This document shows positions 1-8,288 of a stretch of DNA of 64,000 nucleotides, piece by piece. The stretch comes from Thiomicrorhabdus sp. GTDB lineage: Bacteria > Pseudomonadota > Gammaproteobacteria > Thiomicrospirales > Thiomicrospiraceae. How positions within the stretch are numbered: the stretch's first letter is position 1; the number at the start of each line of letters is the position of its first letter. A program made the position numbers and the translations under genes. The notes beneath the pieces were generated by a model. It saw only the letters and a program-made list of their open reading frames with translations, was not told where the DNA came from and did no database searches. Location of the stretch: contig NZ_OY782564.1 in the NCBI RefSeq assembly GCF_963677875.1, positions 186,001 through 250,000 of the forward strand, read 5' to 3'.

Positions 1-49
1 AAACATCTAAGCACCGATCGTCAAGATAGCAGGTCGAGCACAGTGGACA

Positions 50-2422
50 CTACTTTGCTTCACCATACCCATAACCATACCCATAGCCGTAACCGTAGCC
101 GTAACCAGACGAATCGGCCATTTTTACACCATTAAAAATCAAACCGATATTCTCAATCTGATGTTCGTGATGCATTTTCTGGATCGATTTCAAGAAGTTC
201 TTATGCGAATAATCCGCCTTAAACATAAACAGCGTAATATCCGCCAACTGAATCGGCATCATTGCATCAGTCACCAAACCAACCGGCGCCGTATCGATAA
301 TCACATAATCATATTCTTCAGAAAGCGCCTTAATCGCCGCATCCAGAGAAGAATTCATTAACAGTTCAGACGGATTAGGCGGCATCGGCCCTGCAGTAAT
401 AACATCGAAGCCACTCTTGTCATCTTTATAACTTTGGATAATTGCATTCAAATCATCTTTTCCTGACAATAATGTCGACATTCCAGCCTGATTAGAGAGC
501 ATCAAACGTTCATGCAAACGAGAACGGCGCATATCCACATCCAAAACGATGACTTTTTTACCCGACTGAGAAATAATTTTCGCCAACTCCGCCGTTAAAT
601 AGGTTTTACCCTCTCCTGAAATCGATGAAGTAATCGCTAACACTTTACTTGACTGCTTACTGACAACAAACTCCAGATTGGTGCGTAGTACTCGCAACGC
701 TTCATAAAAAGCTTGAGGATATTTTTTGCTCTGCTCCGGAACCACACCAAATACCGGCAATCTCGTTAGTTTCTCTAACTCTTCTGTAGAAGTTACTTTA
801 TGGCGCAAAGCATTCCTGATCAATGCAACAAACACACCGAGCATCAAGCCGAGAATAAAACCAACAACAACAATCAATCCCCTCTTCGGTTTAATTTTAT
901 CGTCTTCATCCATAACCAAAGCATTATCGATTACTCGAGTTTTCGACACGGTTGAAGCTCTTTGAATCGCTGTTTCCGCACGCTTTTCCAAAAGATAGAG
1001 ATAAATTTTCTCGTTCACCATGTATTGACGCGTCAGGCCTGCCAAGCGCTTCTCGGTATTAGGCAACGACTCCAACTGCTTTTTCTGGTCAAAAATAATA
1101 CTGTTTAAAGATGCCTTACGACTTAGAAGGGTTGACAGGGAATTATTAATCGCTTGCATAATTGCTTTTTTAAGCTCGCGAATTTCCTGAGTCAACTTTA
1201 AGACTTCTGGATGCATTTCAGTATACTCAGTCAATAACGACTGCTTACTGGTGGTTCGCTCCTGCAAAGCGGAAACCAAACGTTCAATAGAGGGGTTTTC
1301 AACCGCGGAACCGAACACCAAACCACTTAGATCTTGATTAGATTTAATATATTCTTGAACATTTTCAAGAACACTCTGCTCCATATCCAAAGCATATAAT
1401 TTCTGCTCCAGATCACTCAAGGACTCCGCAGTCATTTCTGCCTTGGTTCCCAGATCAATCAGGTTATTTTTTGCCTTAAAACTCTCCAACTTGCTGGCGG
1501 AAGTCTGTAAATTCTGATTAATAGAACTAAGCTGCTCATCGATAAACGCAAGAACCTGATCAGCTTCCTCATTATTACGCTTAATTTCCTGCCGAAGATA
1601 AGCTTCAGCAACCCCATTAACAATATCTGAAGCTCGCAAAGCTACATTATCTTCAAAGGATACTTTTAAAACCGTACTGTCCTTGCTACTCGCAGAAACA
1701 CTTAAAGAATCAGCAATAAATTCATACATTAAGTTATTTGGGACATAGCTGAAACTATACTCACGGTTAGTGAGCGGCAGAAGCTTTTCAACCGTTAATT
1801 TGAACCATGGCGTAATGACCGTTTCACCATATTGATGAACTTGATCGTAATCCGGCAAGACATCATCCCTGTCCATTTCATACCAAGACCATTCACTCAA
1901 CAATAACAGCACTTTTTGCTTAATAGAAGAAGGGGCAACAACCATTTCATAGGAGTTTTCATCCAGCGGTCGTATTTTTATTGGCAGCTTATACAAATCG
2001 TCAAGCATATAATCAACTTTGACGATAAAAGGAGAATCTTTGTACAGCTCAATTTTCTTAAGCTTTTCAGTGGTAAAGTAGCGAGTCCCCAAGGATAAAG
2101 TTTGTAAAACATTCTGCGCAATAAAGCGTGACTTCAATATTTCAATTTCATTATCCAAGTTCCCCTGATCTTCCATCCCCATAGCTAACGCCATTACATC
2201 CACTTTTGCTGGAGACGTTGCCTCTGTAACTACTTCAATGGTACTGGACGTTTTATAGACATTACTGGAAAGGTATGCAAATAAAGCCGCCAAAAAAGTA
2301 ATCGAAAAAGCAATGATTAAAATAAGCCATTTTTGTTTTTTCAGTGAAAAAAACAACTCTTTAAGATCGATTTCATCATCATGCATGGATGGTGATTTTG
2401 CATTGTAGTTATCTAAGGTCAT
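50..2422 (-). CDS. wzc: Wzc/GumC-type polysaccharide co-polymerase with tyrosine autokinase domain
   Basis: This inner-membrane protein should control chain length and export of the exopolysaccharide through cycles of tyrosine autophosphorylation. Transmembrane segments lie near residues 32-52 and 515-536 and bracket a long periplasmic coiled-coil Wzz-like region. The cytoplasmic BY-kinase follows with Walker A GEGKT (about 603-607), Walker A' DVDMRR (about 638) and Walker B VIIDT (about 717). The C-terminus is an unusual run of seven Gly-Tyr pairs (773-787) before EAK, which would act as the phosphorylated tyrosine cluster. It lies just downstream of wza on the same strand. A Wzb-type phosphatase is not in the window. 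Length 790 aa is normal for fused Wzz-kinase proteins. Confidence 0.95.
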   Translation of the reverse strand: MTLDNYNAKSPSMHDDEIDLKELFFSLKKQKWLILIIAFSITFLAALFAYLSSNVYKTSSTIEVVTEATSPAKVDVMALAMGMEDQGNLDNEIEILKSRFIAQNVLQTLSLGTRYFTTEKLKKIELYKDSPFIVKVDYMLDDLYKLPIKIRPLDENSYEMVVAPSSIKQKVLLLLSEWSWYEMDRDDVLPDYDQVHQYGETVITPWFKLTVEKLLPLTNREYSFSYVPNNLMYEFIADSLSVSASSKDSTVLKVSFEDNVALRASDIVNGVAEAYLRQEIKRNNEEADQVLAFIDEQLSSINQNLQTSASKLESFKAKNNLIDLGTKAEMTAESLSDLEQKLYALDMEQSVLENVQEYIKSNQDLSGLVFGSAVENPSIERLVSALQERTTSKQSLLTEYTEMHPEVLKLTQEIRELKKAIMQAINNSLSTLLSRKASLNSIIFDQKKQLESLPNTEKRLAGLTRQYMVNEKIYLYLLEKRAETAIQRASTVSKTRVIDNALVMDEDDKIKPKRGLIVVVGFILGLMLGVFVALIRNALRHKVTSTEELEKLTRLPVFGVVPEQSKKYPQAFYEALRVLRTNLEFVVSKQSSKVLAITSSISGEGKTYLTAELAKIISQSGKKVIVLDVDMRRSRLHERLMLSNQAGMSTLLSGKDDLNAIIQSYKDDKSGFDVITAGPMPPNPSELLMNSSLDAAIKALSEEYDYVIIDTAPVGLVTDAMMPIQLADITLFMFKADYSHKNFLKSIQKMHHEHQIENIGLIFNGVKMADSSGYGYGYGYGYGYGYGEAK
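62..106 (-). repeat. Gly-Tyr dipeptide repeat encoding the Wzc tail
   Basis: Seven consecutive 6-bp units each encode Gly-Tyr, followed by a last Gly codon. Codons vary between units (GGT/GGC/GGG and TAC/TAT), so the amino-acid pattern is kept while the DNA repeat is imperfect. Confidence 0.9.
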
Positions 2423-2480
2423 AAAAATAAAAGGCCTAAATTATTAAACTCTATCCCCTGAAACAGCTCTATTTGGCTGT

Positions 2481-3401
2481 TCATAGATTCTCTTTCAAAT
2501 AAGTAATATTCACAAATGGTTGAAGAATGGATGCCAACAATTTAAATGGCGGCGATAATTCATCAAACGCCATATTATAGCCCTTCATCGGACGAGGCTG
2601 GATATAAACAATATCATTAGGCTGCAAAACCAAACTGGTCAAGCGAATCGAATCCATTTTAGTCAAATCAACCACTCGAACTTCCGGATGTCGCAAATCG
2701 CCGCGAAGAATTTTAATATTAGTACGTTGTGCATAATCCGTCAGACCATTACTGCGAGCAATCGCCTCAATCAGACTCATCGTGCCATTGGTGATCTGCA
2801 CCACCCCCTGTTTTTCCACTTCCCCCAGGACAAAAATACGCTGATTGGTCAGCTGCACGGTTACATAAGGCTCCCTCAAATACTGCTGGTAAAGAGTATT
2901 CAAATATTGAGACGCATCGTCTTCAGTCATACCGGAAATTTTCACTTTTCCAACCAAAGGCAAACGGACACTCCCATCCTTGGCAACCAAAATCCCCAAA
3001 TTATCCGAACTGGTAATCGTCGAATTATTTACCGACCCGCCTCGAGTCGTGATCATGGATGTCAATTGCTGGGTTTCAGTGGAAGACTGGTTATAGACCA
3101 TAATCGTTACTCGCTCACCCGGCAGAATTTTATTGTCCAACTTTATTTCATCTTCATATTGCTCGTCCGGGATCACCGTTACAGTTTCTTTAAGCTCTTC
3201 TTTATGCAAAAGAACGATCGGCTGCCCAGGATTCATTGGATCAGCAACGACTTCCTGGCGCTCCTCCACCATATCTCTATTTTGATTCTCGGTAGGAGCG
3301 GACGGTTGAAATAAAACATATTCATTCATCGAACAAGATGATACAAACAAGCCTATGCTTAACATCACCGCCAACTGCTGCCAAGAAGTTTTTCTCACCA
3401 T
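2481..3401 (-). CDS. wza: Wza-like outer-membrane polysaccharide export lipoprotein
   Basis: Predicted outer-membrane channel for the polymer handled by Wzc. The protein has a basic N-terminus (MVRK), a short hydrophobic stretch and a lipobox ending FVSSC, so it should be lipidated. The polysaccharide-export domain follows (PGERVTIMVYNQ, then DGSVRLPLVGKVKISGMT) and then an SLBB-type segment (RIFVLGEVEKQGVV). I chose the ATG at 3401 (306 aa). A GTG five codons upstream (3416) keeps the frame open but gives no better ribosome site and a less typical signal peptide. At 306 aa it is shorter than E. coli Wza (about 380 aa). It is 58 bp upstream of wzc and probably cotranscribed with it. Confidence 0.9.
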   Translation of the reverse strand: MVRKTSWQQLAVMLSIGLFVSSCSMNEYVLFQPSAPTENQNRDMVEERQEVVADPMNPGQPIVLLHKEELKETVTVIPDEQYEDEIKLDNKILPGERVTIMVYNQSSTETQQLTSMITTRGGSVNNSTITSSDNLGILVAKDGSVRLPLVGKVKISGMTEDDASQYLNTLYQQYLREPYVTVQLTNQRIFVLGEVEKQGVVQITNGTMSLIEAIARSNGLTDYAQRTNIKILRGDLRHPEVRVVDLTKMDSIRLTSLVLQPNDIVYIQPRPMKGYNMAFDELSPPFKLLASILQPFVNITYLKENL

Positions 3402-3462
3402 AATCCAATCAACCACATTTATACTTTTTACAAATTATCAATAAACTATTTTTATAGTAATC

Positions 3463-3487
3463 ATTGAAATAAGGACACTATTTCAAT
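3463..3487. promoter_or_regulatory. Perfect 9-bp dyad, candidate operator
   Basis: ATTGAAATA (3463-3471), a 7-nt spacer, then its exact reverse complement TATTTCAAT (3479-3487), 62 bp upstream of the wza start. The right part, GGACACTATTTCAA (3473-3486), recurs inverted at 3607-3621 with one extra T. The size fits a dimeric regulator site; the regulator is unknown. Confidence 0.5.
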
Positions 3488-3606
3488 ATTCGTTTAATTA
3501 TATAGATAAAAAAAAACAAGATAACCCTCAAATAAGTAATTTTTTTGACATTCATTGCAAGCAAAGGCTTTCATGTAATACCATCACCCTAAAAGTTAAA
3601 CACAAC

Positions 3607-3621
3607 TTGAAAATAGTGTCC
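3607..3621. promoter_or_regulatory. Inverted second copy of the operator-like motif
   Basis: TTGAAAATAGTGTCC is the reverse complement of the 3473-3486 motif apart from one inserted base. The two copies are about 120 bp apart in opposite orientation, one nearer each divergent gene. Confidence 0.4.
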
Positions 3622-3665
3622 GCATCTCCCCTAATCAGGTGGATAACTTTTCATCCTTACTTTGC

Positions 3666-3700
3666 TAAAATAAACATTACAATAGGTAATGTTTATTTTA
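3666..3700. promoter_or_regulatory. Perfect 15-bp inverted repeat upstream of wcaJ-like gene
   Basis: TAAAATAAACATTAC (3666-3680), spacer AATAG, then an exact reverse complement (3686-3700), ending 46 bp before the ATG at 3747. It is AT-rich and has no U-run of its own, so an operator or 5' leader hairpin is more likely than an intrinsic terminator. Confidence 0.5.
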
Positions 3701-3746
3701 TTAGTTACAAAATTGCAAAACCGATTATGCCCTTTCAGGAACAACA

Positions 3747-5153
3747 ATGACTCAGCCCAAAATCTATACTGACCGCTCCAACATAGTTTGGCTCCATCGC
3801 TTTACCGACGTTTTAATACCGCTCATCTCCTTGTATCTCATCGTTTTTTTATCAGGTGGCGATTCATGGCAAGATCGTTACTTAGTCATGGGAGTACTAG
3901 GCGGGTTACTATTCATTTTCGCAGCCCAACTCGTCGGTATATATATAAACTGGCGTGGACGATCAATATTTTCCAGCTTCAAGATGATTGCCGTAGCTTG
4001 GCTATTAACCTGGGTGAGCTTGATTGCCATAGCATTCTTAGTAAAGGATTCCCAGAACTTTTCCAGAATTATTATTGTTGAATGGGCATTAATTACTCCG
4101 ACGTTACTCATGGGGTACCGGTTTATTCTACGACTATTTCTTAGCAACATTAGAGCCTCAGGAAAGAATCACTTAAAAGTGGCAATTATCGGTGCAGGGA
4201 AAATTGGTCAAAGCATTGCAAATACTTTCCATAAACACCCTTGGCTGGGATACAAAGTCGTTGCCTTCTACGACGACGACCCAGAAAAAGTTTCACAACT
4301 TCTTTCCAATACAAAAGTTTTAGGCAGCTGCACCACCGCTATTAATGCCGCAAAATCACATGAATTTGATGAAGTTTTTATTTGTTTACCCCTGCGCGAA
4401 GAAGACAAAATCAAGCAAATTCTAACAGCCCTAACGGATTCAACCGTTATCGTTAAATTTGTTCCAGACTTATTTAATTTTGATCTTATGCATTCAAAAT
4501 GGATAGATATTAATGGAATACCCGTCATCAGTGTCTTTGACACCCCATTAAGCTCAAATTTCTCTTCTCTTATAAAAAGAGTGGAAGACATTACATTTTC
4601 AGTGATAATACTCACATTAATTAGTCCAATAATGCTCCTTATTGCCATCGGCGTCAAAGCAACCTCCCCTGGCCCAATCTTTTACAAACAAGTCAGAGTC
4701 GGTTGGAATGGCAAAAATTTCAATATGTTAAAGTTCAGATCCATGCCTGTCGGATCAGATAAAAATGTAAACATCAAAGAAACCAATTCATTGGCAGACA
4801 ACCCTAACGCTAAAGTTAATACAAAATTCGGAGCTTTTATAAGAAAATACAGCCTTGACGAATTGCCGCAGTTTATTAATGTTTTAAAGGGAGATATGTC
4901 AATCGTAGGACCCCGTCCCGAGCGAAGTAACTATGTATCAGAGCTAAGAACCAAAATCCCCCGCTACATGCAAAAACATATGGTTAAGGCAGGTATTTCA
5001 GGATGGGCACAAATCAATGGATGGAGGGGCGATACTTCACTGGAAAAGAGAATTGAGTTTGACCTTCACTACATCCAAAACTGGTCCTTATGGTTAGACA
5101 TCAAAATCATTTTCTTAACAGCCATCAAGGGTTTTATAAACAAAACAGGATAA
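3747..5153 (+). CDS. Undecaprenyl-phosphate sugar phosphotransferase (WcaJ/WbaP-like)
   Basis: Starts repeat-unit assembly by moving a sugar-1-phosphate, probably glucose-1-phosphate, from a UDP-sugar to undecaprenyl phosphate at the inner membrane. Four N-terminal membrane segments (about 15-130) are followed by a Rossmann-like CoA-binding domain (VAIIGAGKIG, about 150). A fifth hydrophobic segment (about 275-300) leads into the catalytic bacterial sugar-transferase domain, with MLKFRSM, the DE pair in YSLDELPQ and GDMSIVGPRPE. Length 468 aa is typical for this polyprenyl-P glycosylphosphotransferase family. It is the first gene of the rightward arm. Substrate choice (glucose or galactose) cannot be read from the sequence. 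Confidence 0.92.
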   Translation: MTQPKIYTDRSNIVWLHRFTDVLIPLISLYLIVFLSGGDSWQDRYLVMGVLGGLLFIFAAQLVGIYINWRGRSIFSSFKMIAVAWLLTWVSLIAIAFLVKDSQNFSRIIIVEWALITPTLLMGYRFILRLFLSNIRASGKNHLKVAIIGAGKIGQSIANTFHKHPWLGYKVVAFYDDDPEKVSQLLSNTKVLGSCTTAINAAKSHEFDEVFICLPLREEDKIKQILTALTDSTVIVKFVPDLFNFDLMHSKWIDINGIPVISVFDTPLSSNFSSLIKRVEDITFSVIILTLISPIMLLIAIGVKATSPGPIFYKQVRVGWNGKNFNMLKFRSMPVGSDKNVNIKETNSLADNPNAKVNTKFGAFIRKYSLDELPQFINVLKGDMSIVGPRPERSNYVSELRTKIPRYMQKHMVKAGISGWAQINGWRGDTSLEKRIEFDLHYIQNWSLWLDIKIIFLTAIKGFINKTG

Positions 5154-5162
5154 TCATTCAAA

Positions 5163-5996
5163 ATGACATTACTCATTATTGGAATGAATAGCTTCATTGC
5201 AAAACAATTTATCTCCGAGTGCGAAAAAAATAACATACCATTCACAGCGTGCAATCACAACAATGTACCAGCAATGCTTGATAAGTATGATTGGGTAGTA
5301 AACTTCAGCTTAAATCCAAAACTATTTAATGAAATTTATTCAGAATCCATAGACCAAGATTTTTTGATATCCCAAAAAGTTGCACGAACTACTTCAACAA
5401 CAAAGTTTGCCTTCATAAGCTCTCGAACCGTATATGGTATCCCAAATGTTTTGGAACCAATACCAGAAACATTTGTTTGCGATAAAAATAACCCAAGGAA
5501 ATACGGAGAAAATAAACTAATTTCAGAAAACCGCTGCCGAGAAATCTTGGGCGATGACCGGCTTTTGGTAACAAGAGCTTCAAATATCTTTGGCTTGGAA
5601 ATAGGGCGCCATACATTTATGGGTATTGCCCAAAAACGCCTCGTTGAACGCTCCGAAATACTCCTGGATATATCAAAAAAAACAAAACGAGATTTCATCC
5701 CTGTTACTACTTATTGTTCAGCCTTACTCGAGCTGATACTAAAAGATAAAACAGGACTATTCAATGTCGGCTCCGGGCATGCAACCAGTCTAGAAGAGAT
5801 TTGTACTAATATAATAAATGGTTATGGGCGCGGCACTCTCCTCGAAATGAAGGATGTAGAAATTAAAGACCAATTTGTTCTAGATACAATAAAACTTAAA
5901 AATTCAATTTCATTCAGCACATCCGAAAAGGATATTTTGGAATATTGCAAAAATCTTGGTAATCAACTTAAAAAGGTAAAAAATGAACTTCAATAA
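5163..5996 (+). CDS. Divergent NAD-dependent epimerase/dehydratase (extended SDR)
   Basis: A 277-aa extended short-chain dehydrogenase/reductase, probably modifying a nucleotide sugar for the surface polymer. The N-terminal nucleotide-binding loop is unusual (IIGMNSFIAKQF instead of TGxxGFIG). The catalytic region has FISSRTVYG and, further on, YGENK, matching the Ser and Tyr-x-x-x-Lys arrangement. FNVGSG near residue 205 is typical of the C-terminal substrate half. It starts 9 bp after the phosphotransferase gene and overlaps the next gene by 14 bp, so the three are translated together. The exact sugar is unknown; a reductase role is equally possible. Confidence 0.75.
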   Translation: MTLLIIGMNSFIAKQFISECEKNNIPFTACNHNNVPAMLDKYDWVVNFSLNPKLFNEIYSESIDQDFLISQKVARTTSTTKFAFISSRTVYGIPNVLEPIPETFVCDKNNPRKYGENKLISENRCREILGDDRLLVTRASNIFGLEIGRHTFMGIAQKRLVERSEILLDISKKTKRDFIPVTTYCSALLELILKDKTGLFNVGSGHATSLEEICTNIINGYGRGTLLEMKDVEIKDQFVLDTIKLKNSISFSTSEKDILEYCKNLGNQLKKVKNELQ

Positions 5997-6948
5997 AATA
6001 GTTATCACTGGTGCAGCCGGCTTTATTGGCTCCCATGTATACGACCACTTTAGAAATGAATACCCCAACGCCGAAATAATTATTGTTGATAAAATGACTT
6101 ACGCGGCTGATATTAGAAATATCCCTGACGTTCTAACAAATCCTAAACACAAACTTATGGTCGGAGATTTAATCGATCTAAAAATATGCCTAGATGCAAC
6201 TGAAAATGCAGATCTTGTTTTGAATCTTGCCGCAGAAAGTCATGTTGATAATTCATTTAATAACTCAATTATTTTTACAACTTCAAACACCCTTGGAACC
6301 CATACATTAATGGAAGCCTGTAAACGTAATGGGGTAAAAAGAATTGTTCACATAAGCACAGATGAAGTGTATGGTGAAAACATCAATGATTCCTTCAAAG
6401 AAAATGATGAATTAAATCCAACCAATCCTTACTCCGCTTCCAAAGCAGGAGCTGAGATGATTGTAAAAAGCTACTTTAAATCATTTAAAATCCCAGTAAC
6501 TACGGTTAGAGCAAATAATATTTACGGAATTAGGCAATTCCCAGAGAAGGTCATCCCCAAATTCTCTCTTCGAGCATTGAACAATCTTCCTCTGCAGATT
6601 CATGGTAATGGATCAAACCTTCGCCACTACTTAGCAGCACAAGACTTTGCCAAAGCCTTACAGATTGTTGCTTTAGAGGGCAACTTAGGCGAATCTTATA
6701 ATATTGCGTCTGATATTGAACTTAGCAACCTAGAGATGGCCAATCTCATCAACTCAATAGTTCGTCCAGATAACAATGATATTGAATTTATCAACAATAG
6801 ACCTTTTAATGACTCAAGATACGCTGTTAATGACGACAAAATTCGTTCATTAGGCTGGCAGCCGGAACGATCAGTCATTGAAGATATGCCAAAAATTGTT
6901 AATTGGTACAAAGAAAACGAATTCCGGTATCCTAACATTATCTTTTAA
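5983..6948 (+). CDS. RfbB-like NAD-dependent sugar dehydratase/epimerase (second paralogue)
   Basis: A 321-aa extended SDR resembling dTDP-glucose 4,6-dehydratase. Visible motifs are the NAD loop TGAAGFIGSH (residues 9-18), [11 protein letters not shown], the catalytic STDEVYG with its Asp-Glu pair, and YSASK. The presence of DE argues for a 4,6-dehydratase rather than a simple epimerase. A canonical RfbB lies at 18290-19399, so this is a second, shorter and diverged copy that probably acts on another nucleotide sugar. It ends the rightward arm; 128 bp further on is the IS3-family element. Confidence 0.8.
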   Translation: MNFNKIVITGAAGFIGSHVYDHFRNEYPNAEIIIVDKMTYAADIRNIPDVLTNPKHKLMVGDLIDLKICLDATENADLVLNLAAESHVDNSFNNSIIFTTSNTLGTHTLMEACKRNGVKRIVHISTDEVYGENINDSFKENDELNPTNPYSASKAGAEMIVKSYFKSFKIPVTTVRANNIYGIRQFPEKVIPKFSLRALNNLPLQIHGNGSNLRHYLAAQDFAKALQIVALEGNLGESYNIASDIELSNLEMANLINSIVRPDNNDIEFINNRPFNDSRYAVNDDKIRSLGWQPERSVIEDMPKIVNWYKENEFRYPNIIF

Positions 6949-7076
6949 CCTGTACTAGCTCAGTACTTGATCCTGACAGTTGCCCGTTTTGAATCAATAA
7001 TCGTCAGTTCAATATTTGAGCTAAATTCTTTTCTACTTGGTAAAAACGATCTTAATAACGGTTGTCAATAAACGTC

Positions 7077-7093
7077 TGGAATCGCCACTAACC
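7077..7093 (+). repeat. IS3-family left inverted repeat
   Basis: TGGAATCGCCACTAACC, starting with the TG typical of IS3-family ends. It matches the reverse complement of the right end apart from one single-base gap on each side. Confidence 0.8.
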
Positions 7094-7141
7094 TGCTAGG
7101 CACTTCTTAGCCATTTTATAATAGTCCAAAAGAAGTGCTAT

Positions 7142-7419
7142 ATGAGCAGTAAACGTATCCAGAAGAATTCAAAATTGAAGCCGTCAGACAAGTTGTCGAA
7201 CGCGGTTATCCTGTTGCAGAAGTCGCTCGCCGACTTGATGTCACTACCCACAGTCTTTACGCTTGGTTGAAAAAGTACGGCCCTGAAGCTGATAAACATC
7301 AAGCGAAAGCAGATGAACAAGCCGAACTGAAACGACTTCGTAAAGAACTGGCTCGTGTCACAGAAGAACGAGATCTGTTAAAAAAAGCGGCGGCATACTT
7401 CGCAAAAGAGTCCGACTGA
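7142..7419 (+). pseudogene. IS3-family orfA (HTH subunit), frameshifted
   Basis: The ATG at 7142 opens MSSKR and then drops out of frame. The true frame continues as EEFKIEAVRQVVERGYPVAE, with a helix-turn-helix (VARRLDVTTHSLYAWLKKYG) and a coiled-coil end LLKKAAAYFAKESD, stopping at 7417-7419. Restoring one T after 7156 (CGT-TAT-CCA) would give the expected SSKRYPEEF start, so a single-base deletion is the likely lesion. The A7G run at 7380-7387 would have allowed -1 frameshifting into orfB. Confidence 0.88.
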
Positions 7420-8288
7420 GGTATGCCTTTATCCGGGACAACCAAGAAGGACGTTCTGTTCGAAAGCTCTGCCGATTATGTGATGTGCATCCAAGCGGTT
7501 ATTACGCTTGGTTAAAACAATCGATATCTGTTTCACAAAAGCGCGACCAGCGACAGTCGAGATTAATCAAACAGTTCTGGCTCGAATCAGATGGCGTTTA
7601 CGGTTACCGGAAGATCTTTACTGATATGCAAGAGATGGGCGAAAGCATCGGCATCAACCGCGTTCACAAGTTGATGAAGCAACATAAGCTAAAAGCGCAA
7701 GTTGGTTACCGTAAGCCAAGACAGAAACGCGGTACAGCGCATATCGTTGTGCCAAACACGTTAAATCGAACGTTTGAGCAAAGCTCGCTCAATCAAGCAT
7801 GAGTCACTGATATCACTTTTATCAAAACCTACGAAGGTTGGCTATTCCTCGCCGTGGTGATTGACCTGTTTTCCAGACGCGTGATTGGTTGGTCAATGCA
7901 GCCAAACATCACCAAAGAACTTGTGCTGGATGCGATTCTGATGGCGGTGTGGAAACGTAATCCTAAAGATAACGTGATTGTGCATTCAGATCAGGGAAGC
8001 CAATACACCAGTCACGACTGGAATCACTTCCTGAAGGTGAATGGACTAGAAGGCAGCATGAGCCGGCGAGGGAACTGCCACGACAATGCGGTTGCGCAGA
8101 GTTTTTTCCAACTGCTGAAACGCGAGCGCATTAAGCGAAGAGTCTATAAAACTCGGGCTGAAGCGAAACAAGACATCTTTAATTACATCGAGATGTTTTA
8201 CAACTCCAAACGTCGCCATTCGAATAATCAGCAACTCTCTCCTGCTGAATACGAGAAGCGCTACGAGATGAGGCTAGAAAGCGTCTAA
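7416..8288 (+). pseudogene. IS3-family orfB transposase, nonsense mutation and catalytic Glu lost
   Basis: The frame reads from about RYAFIRDNQEG through an HTH_21-like region (DGVYGYRKIF) to the integrase core. An in-frame TGA at 7800-7802 stands where relatives have Trp just before VTDITF. The core keeps the first Asp (codon 7809) and second Asp (HSDQGSQYTS, codon 7989). At the 35-residue spacing of the DDE motif the codon 8097-8099 is CAG (AQSFF) where family members have Glu (AESFF). With the stop this makes the copy inactive even if readthrough occurred. The stop codon TAA at 8286-8288 overlaps the gmhB stop on the other strand. Confidence 0.9.

Larger units (their letters stand above)
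3402..3746. promoter_or_regulatory. Divergent wza / wcaJ-like intergenic region
   Basis: An AT-rich spacer of about 345 bp between the two divergently transcribed arms of the polysaccharide locus. It contains no credible ORF. It holds two strong dyad symmetries (3463-3487 and 3666-3700) and a second copy of a 14-15 bp motif (3607-3621), all listed separately. Promoters for both arms must lie here, but I could not fix -35/-10 boxes with confidence. Confidence 0.7.

Noticed and set aside
62..106. Simple hexamer microsatellite
   Set aside because: Codon choice varies between units while Gly-Tyr is kept, so it is treated as a coding repeat.
3878..4150. Antisense open frame of 90 codons inside the wcaJ-like gene
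   Set aside because: No domain, no ribosome site, and fully covered by a strongly supported gene on the other strand.
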